The translations under genes and the position numbers were made by a program. The notes beneath the pieces were generated by a model, which was not told where the DNA came from, did not search any database, and saw only the letters and a program-made list of their open reading frames with translations. A stretch of 48,733 nt of DNA from Stutzerimonas stutzeri (lineage in GTDB: Bacteria > Pseudomonadota > Gammaproteobacteria > Pseudomonadales > Pseudomonadaceae), in contig NZ_JAMOIE010000030.1 in assembly GCF_024448935.1 (NCBI RefSeq), forward strand, positions 1 through 48,733, in the 5' to 3' direction. Of this stretch, positions 34,213 to 40,705 are shown piece by piece (the stretch's first letter is position 1; each line of letters opens with the position of its first letter).

Positions 34213-35065
34213 GAACACTACTGGTGGCTCCACTCAAACCGATCACCCAGCGCGGCATGCTGCGGCGCATGGCCCGCCACAGCTTTGCCTTGCTGCCGGG
34301 CTGCTCCATCAACTGCTCGAGCCCCGGCATCGTCAACGCAACGCCTAAGCCTTCGATTGGCAGCTCGCGATAGCAGGCGTCCGCCTCGACCTCGCCAGCA
34401 AACCGCAGCGCTGGCGAGCCGATCAGCCAGAGGCAGGCACAACCCATTTCTTCCAACTCGGCAGCGACCACGCCCTGCACGTAGTCACGTGCGGCTTCGG
34501 CGCCCTGATCGAGGCTGCCGCGATGGAGCAGCGGCCAGCGAATCGGCTCACCGTCTCCGACCTGCTGCGGGCTGTCCGGTAGCCTGGCAGCACGCAACAC
34601 GTCCTTGAGCAGAATGTAAGCGGGATCGCGGCTCTGGAAGGACTCACCCATCGGCAGCTCGACCAGCAACAGCACATTGCCAGCACGCAGCAGCTGCAAG
34701 GCGAAGCGAGGGGGCGGTACGGCGGCTTTCTGCTCGGCGGCAACCGCTTGCGCTTCACGGGTCTTGACCGCAGCTTTGTTCGGCTCGGGCACGGCGATGC
34801 GCGGCATGACCGAGCGAACCGCATCTGCGGCCGGGCTGGCTGGGCTGACCGAAGCAGACGTCGCAGGCGCTGCCGGCTCGGGCACTGTGCGGCTCGGCTG
34901 TGGCAGCGGTCGAAGCTCGACGACTGGCGCGGGCGCGGATGCCGTCTCGATGATTTGCAAGAGCTCCGGGCGCGAAGGCGCGGCAAAGGGCAGCTCGGCT
35001 CGCGGCAGCCAGGTGGTGATCTGCATGGCGTTGAGGAAGGCACGACGCCGGCTTTCGGTAATCAA
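34205..35065 (-). CDS. holD: Putative DNA polymerase III psi subunit (HolD)
   Basis: 286 residues. The assignment rests on position directly before rimI (as in E. coli holD-rimI), the N-terminal [14 protein letters not shown] pattern that resembles the psi N-terminus, and the recalled identification of PA4679 as psi in P. aeruginosa. It has an Ala/Pro-rich middle (residues 40-110) and a C-terminal domain with [18 protein letters not shown] and [16 protein letters not shown]. Psi binds SSB and the clamp loader. The TTG start at 35065 overlaps the stop of the truncated leuA; an ATG at 35026 is an alternative, but would lose the RRR segment. Confidence 0.6.
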   Translation of the reverse strand: MITESRRRAFLNAMQITTWLPRAELPFAAPSRPELLQIIETASAPAPVVELRPLPQPSRTVPEPAAPATSASVSPASPAADAVRSVMPRIAVPEPNKAAVKTREAQAVAAEQKAAVPPPRFALQLLRAGNVLLLVELPMGESFQSRDPAYILLKDVLRAARLPDSPQQVGDGEPIRWPLLHRGSLDQGAEAARDYVQGVVAAELEEMGCACLWLIGSPALRFAGEVEADACYRELPIEGLGVALTMPGLEQLMEQPGSKAKLWRAMRRSMPRWVIGLSGATSSVHE

Positions 35066-35466
35066 AACCCGGCCACCTGTGGATGAGCCTTGGCGCCGAC
35101 CTGCATCAGGTCCGGCGCATTGAGGTACGCCTTGGCCGAGGCCACGACGACATCGGTGTCGGCACCGTTGCCGTTGACGATACGCCCGCCCTTCTCCAGC
35201 CGCACCGTGACCTCACCTCGAGAATCCGTGCCCTTGGTGATGGCATTGACCGAATACAGCTGCAGCGTGGCGCCCGAGTTGGCCACCGACTCGACGGCTT
35301 TGAAAGTCGTGCCGACCGGCCCAGACCCCTGCGCTGACGCAGCCTGCTCGTTGCCATCCACGTTCAGCACGAGCTTGGCGTCCTCACCGGTCATGGACGC
35401 GCCGGGGCTCTGCTCGCCGTCGCGCAGGGTGGTGTCGAAGATGATGACGCGGTCGTTGCTGCTCAT
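35062..35466 (-). pseudogene. leuA: leuA with an in-frame internal deletion (134 codons)
   Basis: The frame starts [20 protein letters not shown] then PGASMTGE, the catalytic start of 2-isopropylmalate synthase ([11 protein letters not shown] binds metal). It then jumps to [30 protein letters not shown] and [20 protein letters not shown], the leucine-binding C-terminal domain. About 380 residues of the TIM barrel are missing, yet the frame stays open. It cannot be catalytic. GAGGA lies before the ATG, so a 134-residue protein may still be made. Either a relic or a stand-alone regulatory domain; the former is more likely. Confidence 0.88.
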
Positions 35467-35576
35467 AGGAAATCCTCACGGCTGGCGAGCGCCTCTGAGG
35501 GGGCGCTTGTAGACGGTGGATTGTCGCGTGAAATGGGCGGGCCGGGAAGCGCGGCGCGTGGGGCCAATTTGATCGC

Positions 35577-35605
35577 AGAAAGAAAAACACCCGCCAAGAG
35601 GCGGG
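35577..35605 (-). terminator. Rho-independent terminator upstream of the truncated leuA
   Basis: Stem CCCGCC / GGCGGG (6 bp, AAGA loop). On the minus strand it is followed by TGTTTTTCTTT, a good U-run. It can end the transcript of the carboxynorspermidine operon, which lies upstream on the same strand, so leuA needs its own promoter. Confidence 0.8.
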
Positions 35606-35639
35606 CTTTGGGCTGATCGAGCGAGCTAGAGCCATGCAA

Positions 35640-35850
35640 GGCGCAACGACCAGCGGAAGTAACAGCCGAAGGCTGGCCCGCAGGGTGAGCGCCAGCGAAT
35701 CAAAACAGGCGAGGAAGCGGACCGGGCTCGCGCACGAGTTTACTGCTGTAAATGAGCATGACTCGCTCCGCTCGCCCTTCGGGCCGGCCTAAAGGCCGTT
35801 CGGTGGCAAGCCACCGTCCGAGCCTGTTTTTAACGCAGCAGGGCCGACGC
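35640..35850. repeat. Composite intergenic repeat with three tight hairpins
   Basis: The block contains GAGGAAGCGGACC...GAGCAT at 35712-35760, matching 151-199 in 45 of 49 bases. Next to it stand three tight stems: GCCC-TTC-GGGC (35775-35784), CGGCC-TAAA-GGCCG (35785-35798) and CGGTGGC-AA-GCCACCG (35801-35816). A CCTGTTTTTAACGCAGCAGG segment near its end resembles the tail of the first copy. No coding frame. It fills the spacer before the carboxynorspermidine dehydrogenase stop. Confidence 0.65.
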
Positions 35851-35858
35851 GCAGCCGA

Positions 35859-37109
35859 TCAAGCCTGATCCCAGGGACGATCGCCGCGCTCATCCTTGAT
35901 CCGGGTCGGCAGCCCCATCACATCGAGCAGCTTGAGAAACGGCTGCGCCGGCAGCTCTTCGACGTTGACCATGCGCTGCGCATCCCATTCGCCACGCGCG
36001 ATCAGCAGCGCGGCGGCGACCGGCGGTACGCCGGCGGTATAGGAGATGCCCTGGCTGTCGGTCTCGGCGTAGGCTTCTTCGTGGTCAGCCACGTTGTAGA
36101 TGAACAGCTCGCGCGGCTGCCCGTCCTTGGTGCCCTTGACCAGATCGCCGATGCAGGTCTTGCCGGTATAGCCCGGCGCCAGCGATGCGGGATCGGGCAG
36201 CACCGCCTTGACCACCTTGAGCGGAACCACTTCCAGGCCTTCGGCGGTGCGCACCGGCTGCTCGGAGAGCAGGCCAAGGCTGTTCAGCACGGTGAAGACG
36301 TTGATGTAGTGCTCGCCGAAGCTCATCCAAAAGCGGATGTTCGGTACATCGAGGTGCTTGGAGAGCGAGTGCACCTCGTCGTGGCCGGTCAGGTAGAGGC
36401 TCTGTGCGCCCACGACCGGCAGGTCGTCGGTGCGTTTGACCTCGAACATGCGATTGGTCGTCCACTGGCTGTTCTGCCAGCTGTAAACCTGACCGGTGAA
36501 TTCGCGGAAATTGATTTCCGGGTCGAAATTGGTGGCGAAATACTTGCCGTGGGAACCGGCGTTGACGTCGAGGATGTCAATCGACTCGATCTTGTCGAAG
36601 TATTCCTGCTGCGCCAGGGCAGCGTAAGCGTTGACCACGCCCGGGTCGAAACCGACGCCGAGGATGGCGGTGACGCCCTTCTCCTGGCACTCGGCCAGGT
36701 GCTTCCACTCGTAGTTGCCATACCACGGTGGCGTTTCGCAGATCTTGCCCGGCTCTTCGTGGATCGCGGTATCGAGATACGCGGCGCCGGTGTCGATGCA
36801 GGCGCGCAGCACGGACATGTTGAGGAAGGCAGAACCGACGTTGATGACGATCTGCGATTCGGTTTCTCGAATCAGTGCCTTGGTCGCTTCCACGTCCATG
36901 GCGTCCAACGCATAGGCCTTGATTTCGCCGGGCTGCTTGAGCCCGCCCTTGGCTTGCACGCTGTCGATGATGGCCTGGCATTTGGAGATGTTGCGCGACG
37001 CGATAGCAATACGACCGAGTTCGTCGTTGTGCTGCGCGCACTTATGGGCCACCACCTTGGCGACACCTCCTGCACCAATGATAAGAACGTTTTTCTTCAA
37101 TTGTTTCAC
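35859..37109 (-). CDS. Carboxynorspermidine/carboxyspermidine dehydrogenase
   Basis: 416 residues, saccharopine dehydrogenase family. The NAD(P)-binding loop is VLIIGAGGVAKVVAHKCA, followed by SRNISKCQAIIDS and QIVINVGSAFLNMSVLRACI. Motifs DTAIHEEPGKICETPPWYGN and GVGFDPGVVNAYAALA are typical of CASDH. It condenses aspartate semialdehyde with diaminopropane or putrescine into the carboxylated polyamine. The downstream step is the decarboxylase NspC encoded just upstream; 17 bases separate the genes, so they form one operon (NspC first). Confidence 0.9.
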   Translation of the reverse strand: MKQLKKNVLIIGAGGVAKVVAHKCAQHNDELGRIAIASRNISKCQAIIDSVQAKGGLKQPGEIKAYALDAMDVEATKALIRETESQIVINVGSAFLNMSVLRACIDTGAAYLDTAIHEEPGKICETPPWYGNYEWKHLAECQEKGVTAILGVGFDPGVVNAYAALAQQEYFDKIESIDILDVNAGSHGKYFATNFDPEINFREFTGQVYSWQNSQWTTNRMFEVKRTDDLPVVGAQSLYLTGHDEVHSLSKHLDVPNIRFWMSFGEHYINVFTVLNSLGLLSEQPVRTAEGLEVVPLKVVKAVLPDPASLAPGYTGKTCIGDLVKGTKDGQPRELFIYNVADHEEAYAETDSQGISYTAGVPPVAAALLIARGEWDAQRMVNVEELPAQPFLKLLDVMGLPTRIKDERGDRPWDQA

Positions 37110-37126
37110 CCCCTTGTACTGCGGCC

Positions 37127-38224
37127 TCAGGAAAGGCTGGACAGGTAATCGTTAAAGTCGAACTCACGAACCACCTCGACGCTGCCGTCGAGCTGCTTTA
37201 CCACGATGGACGGCATTTTCAGGCCGTTGAACCAGTTTTTCTTGACCATGGTGTAGCCTGCCGCGTCGATGAACGACAGTCGATCGCCGATGGCCAGCGG
37301 ACGATCGAATTGGTACTCGCCGAAGATGTCGCCGGCCAGACAGCTCTTTCCGCACACCATGTAGCTGTGCTCGCCGTCGTTGGGCGCCATCTTGGCGTTG
37401 AGGCGGTAGATCAGCAGGTCGAGCATGTGCGCCTCGATGGAGCTGTCGACCACCGCCAGGTTCTTGCCGTTGTACAGGGTGTCGAGCACCGTGACTTCCA
37501 GCGACGCACTCATGGTGATCGCCGCTTCGCCCGGCTCCAGGTAGACCTGTACGCCGAATTTTTCCGAGAACGCTTTCAGCCGCGCGCAGAAGGCATCCAG
37601 CGGATAGCCTTCGCCGGTGAAGTGGATACCGCCGCCGAGGCTGACCCACTCGACCTTTTCCAGCAGATGGCCGAAGCGCTCCTCGATGGTGGTCAGCATC
37701 TGGTCGAACAGCTCGAAGCTGGAGTTCTCGCAGTTGTTGTGGAACATGAAGCCGCTGATCTTGCCGATCACCGCCTCGATCTTCGCCGGATCGTGCTCGC
37801 CCAGACGGCTGAACGGCCGCGCCGGGTCAGCCAGCAGGTAGTCGGAACTGCTCACCTGCGGGTTGACGCGCAGGCCACGGATGGTGCCCTCGGTGCCAGC
37901 CTCGAAGCGCTCCAGCTGGCCGATGGAGTTGAAGATGATCTTGTCGCAGTTGGCGACCATCTCTTCGATCTCGTCGTCGGCCCAGGCCACACTGTAGGCG
38001 TGGGTTTCGCCGGCGAACTTCTGCCGGCCGAGCTTGAGTTCGTACAGCGACGACGAAGTGGTGCCGTCCATGTACTGCTGCATCAGGTCGAACACCGACC
38101 AGGTGGCGAAGCACTTGAGTGCCAGCAGCGCCTTGGCGCCGGACTGTTCGCGCACGTAGGCGATCTTCTCCAGATTGCCCAGGAGCTTCTGTTTGTCGAT
38201 GAGGTAATACGGCGTATTGATCAT
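37127..38224 (-). CDS. nspC: Carboxynorspermidine decarboxylase
   Basis: 365 residues from ATG 38224; a longer frame to 38281 adds a Gly/Pro-rich lead unlike the family. PLP-dependent alanine-racemase-fold decarboxylase: LLALKCFATWSVFDLMQQYM (PLP lysine), MFHNNCENSSFELFDQML, WVSLGGGIHFTGEGYPLD, VYLEPGEAAITMSA and MVCGKSCLAGDIFGEYQF (catalytic Cys). It removes CO2 from carboxynorspermidine or carboxyspermidine to give norspermidine or spermidine. First gene of the operon with CASDH. Confidence 0.92.
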   Translation of the reverse strand: MINTPYYLIDKQKLLGNLEKIAYVREQSGAKALLALKCFATWSVFDLMQQYMDGTTSSSLYELKLGRQKFAGETHAYSVAWADDEIEEMVANCDKIIFNSIGQLERFEAGTEGTIRGLRVNPQVSSSDYLLADPARPFSRLGEHDPAKIEAVIGKISGFMFHNNCENSSFELFDQMLTTIEERFGHLLEKVEWVSLGGGIHFTGEGYPLDAFCARLKAFSEKFGVQVYLEPGEAAITMSASLEVTVLDTLYNGKNLAVVDSSIEAHMLDLLIYRLNAKMAPNDGEHSYMVCGKSCLAGDIFGEYQFDRPLAIGDRLSFIDAAGYTMVKKNWFNGLKMPSIVVKQLDGSVEVVREFDFNDYLSSLS

Positions 38225-38543
38225 GTGTACGTGCCCCCAAGGGTTTTCGCCGGAAAGGAGCCGGCAGCTCCCCGTTTGCAAAAGCCGCGAATTGTGCCGA
38301 TTACCGGCGCAGATCGAAATAGATTTTCAACACTTCGTCACCATTCCAGGACATCCGGCAGCACCGATATGGCTGCAAGCGCCGATGCTAGACAGGCTAA
38401 CCCGCCTGCAATGACGTTCAAGTGAATCGCCCAGTTGATTGCCGGGCGCCGCATTCAGAGCGCGTCCGATTGTCCGGCGGGCCTTCAGTGGGCTGTCAAT
38501 GCAGTACAATTCGCGCTTTTTTACAGGCTGGACTGGCGCCTCG
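38225..38543. promoter_or_regulatory. Divergent region of nspC and mksF
   Basis: 319 bases between the divergent genes nspC and mksF. A TACAAT at 38505-38510 with a weak CTTCAG 16 bases upstream may be the mksF promoter, and a TTTTTT run follows. No gene or clear operator was found in the remainder; the nspC promoter was not located. Confidence 0.4.
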
Positions 38544-39785
38544 ATGATCGAACCCAAGCGCGTACTGCGTGCCCTCGCTGAACACTGGACGTTGCTCGAG
38601 CCGCTGTGCGAGCGTTTCGATGCAGGCACCCTGAGCCTGGTCGAACTTCGTCACCAGCTCGCCGCGCAATTACCGGAAGGCACTCCCACCGACATTACCG
38701 CCCTGCTCGACCAGTGGATCCGCCTGGACATTCTGGTACCAGTGGCCAAGAGCCCCAACCGCTTCGAGCTGAACGCGCAGATCCACGACTTCCTCGCCTA
38801 CCTGCGCCGCGAGCATCGTCTCGGCCTGTGCTTGGAGATCGAGGCCTACCTGCGCCACCTGGAGCGTCTGGCCGGACATATCCTCGATGCCTTCGAGATT
38901 CGCGACGGCAACGACCTTGCGCGCCAGCTGCGCCTGCTGGACATGCGCGTACGCGATGTACTGAAGAAGCTCGACAACGACGAGCAGGCGCTGGTCGCCG
39001 TGGCCGACCGGGCCAAGACCAGCGACCGCCAGATTCCGCTGCGCCAGCGCTATGCGGAGGTGCTGGCGACCTGGGACGAATATGTCGAGCCGATGATCCA
39101 GCTGGTCTCCGCCGATGGCGCCTTCGAGCAGGGCGTGCATCGCGTCGAGCAGGTGCTGATGAAACTGCTCGGCGAGCAGCAGCGCCTCGGCCAACTGGTG
39201 GACGACGATCTCCTGCTGCGCACCCACGCGCGCATCCTCGATATGCAGACCACCGCCCAGCTGACCCTGCGCAAGGCCCGCGAACTGCTGCTGCCGCTGC
39301 GCGAGGAAGCCCGCCGGCACAATGCGGTGACCCGCGGCGCCGCGCTGGCGCTGTCGGCGATCCGCAAGAAAGGCCTGGACGCCGTACCGCAGGCCTCGCT
39401 GCCGCTGTTCACCCGTCCGCAGAGCACCTTTCTCGGCACTGCCAGCCAGGTCGAGGCCTACGTCTATGCCCTGGCCCGCTTCGAGCCGAAACCGGCGCAG
39501 TTCCCGCGGGCCAGCGGCAAGCGCAAGGGCGAGCAGCCGCGCGCACCGCGCACCGCCCGCGAGATGATCGAGCGCTGCCAGCAGGCACTGCCGCTGCCGG
39601 ACCTGATGGCCTGGCTGCTGGAACAGGAACCCGAGGGCGCCACCGACGAGCTGCTCTACTGGTTCTCGCGCCTGTCGCGTGATGCCCGCTTCCAGCGCGA
39701 CCGCCTGGAGCGTCGCGAATACCTGACCCGCGAGCACCGCGTCAGCCTCAGCTCCTTTGCCCTGGTGGCCAACGCCAATGGTTGA
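38544..39785 (+). CDS. mksF: Condensin subunit MksF (kleisin)
   Basis: 413 residues from ATG 38544, chosen over 38439 because MIEPKRVLRALAEHW fits the family start. It is helical and charged, with an N-terminal winged-helix-like part (LVELRHQLAAQLPEGTPTDI), a helical middle (LRLLDMRVRDVLKKLDNDEQ) and a C-terminal region with YVYALARFEPKPAQFPR. It is the MukF-like kleisin linking MksB heads. It is followed after a 230-base gap by mksE and mksB. P. aeruginosa mksFEB has the same order. Confidence 0.87.
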   Translation: MIEPKRVLRALAEHWTLLEPLCERFDAGTLSLVELRHQLAAQLPEGTPTDITALLDQWIRLDILVPVAKSPNRFELNAQIHDFLAYLRREHRLGLCLEIEAYLRHLERLAGHILDAFEIRDGNDLARQLRLLDMRVRDVLKKLDNDEQALVAVADRAKTSDRQIPLRQRYAEVLATWDEYVEPMIQLVSADGAFEQGVHRVEQVLMKLLGEQQRLGQLVDDDLLLRTHARILDMQTTAQLTLRKARELLLPLREEARRHNAVTRGAALALSAIRKKGLDAVPQASLPLFTRPQSTFLGTASQVEAYVYALARFEPKPAQFPRASGKRKGEQPRAPRTAREMIERCQQALPLPDLMAWLLEQEPEGATDELLYWFSRLSRDARFQRDRLERREYLTREHRVSLSSFALVANANG

Positions 39786-39792
39786 TTCCTAC

Positions 39793-39986
39793 GTAGGTTG
39801 GATTAGCCGAAGGCGTAATCCGACGATCGGGTGGGTGGGCGCGGTTGCGTGCTATGGGGGGAAACCTGGCCCCTTCGCGGTAAACGACGGAAGCGCCTCT
39901 GGCGATTCCATCCTACAAAAAGCGATCCGCCATACCGCGTTCCGCGACGCCCAGCCAACGGGTGGACAACGTGCAGCTTGTCCACC
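39793..39986. repeat. Repeat unit between mksF and mksE
   Basis: The left end is GGATTA-GCCGAAGGCG-TAATCC (39800-39821), a small inverted repeat of a type common between Pseudomonas genes. The right end is a 9-bp palindrome GGTGGACAA / TTGTCCACC with an 8-base loop (39961-39986). Between them lie about 140 bases without a gene. It splits an operon that is otherwise tight (mksE-mksB overlap by 4 bases). Confidence 0.6.
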
Positions 39987-40015
39987 ATCACCCCGACGAT
40001 ATCCGAGCGACCTGA

Positions 40016-40705
40016 ATGAACATCGACCTCAAGGAAATGACCCAGCTGGCGCCGATCTTCCGCGAGCTGTTCAAGGGCTATCACCTGTCGCGCAGCGAGC
40101 CGGAGCCCTACGCGCAGCTGTCGAACATGCAGGACCAGTACCGCGCACTGTTCAAGGCACTCGGCTTCGAGCTGGTCTGCGATCCGCGCGGCTTCTACTA
40201 CTTCGTCCCCGAGCAGATGGGCGCGCAGGTGAACAAGACCGCCCAGCGCCTGGCGCTGTTCACCTTCATCCTCGTCGAGCACTTGGCCGACCAGGGGCGC
40301 GACCCGCTGGCCGTGCTTGACGGTGGCAGCCTCGGTCGCGATGAACTGCCGGCGCTGCTGGACAAGTACCGCGACCTGTTCCTGCAGGCCGAAGTCACCA
40401 CTCAGGAAGAACTGGAAGAGAAAGTCATTCGCCGCCTGACGCAGCTGGGCTTCGCCGAGGACAGCAACGGCGTCTACCGCTTCCTGCCGCCGATGCACCG
40501 TTTCCTCGACGTCTGCCTGTCGGTGCAGCAGGACCGCGATCTCGCCGCCAGCCTGCACAGCAGCGACCTACCGCTGCCCGCCCCGGAGCTGATCGCCGAG
40601 GACGAGGGCGAGGACGACATCATCCTCATCGAGGAAACAGCCGAAGAATCGGAAGAAGAAGCCTTGGCGCGCGCCATCGCCGAAGAAAAGGAGCTTGAAG
40701 CATGA
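40016..40705 (+). CDS. mksE: Condensin subunit MksE
   Basis: 229 residues. Winged-helix-like protein similar to MukE: an N-terminal APIFRELFKGYHLSRSE, FELVCDPRGFYYFVPEQMG, and an acidic tail ending IIEETAEESEEEALARAIAE-like. The tail is probably disordered. It binds the kleisin MksF and modulates MksB. Its stop overlaps the mksB start (ATGA). The start ATG 40016 has no strong ribosome site, so translation may depend on the leader. Confidence 0.88.
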   Translation: MNIDLKEMTQLAPIFRELFKGYHLSRSEPEPYAQLSNMQDQYRALFKALGFELVCDPRGFYYFVPEQMGAQVNKTAQRLALFTFILVEHLADQGRDPLAVLDGGSLGRDELPALLDKYRDLFLQAEVTTQEELEEKVIRRLTQLGFAEDSNGVYRFLPPMHRFLDVCLSVQQDRDLAASLHSSDLPLPAPELIAEDEGEDDIILIEETAEESEEEALARAIAEEKELEA

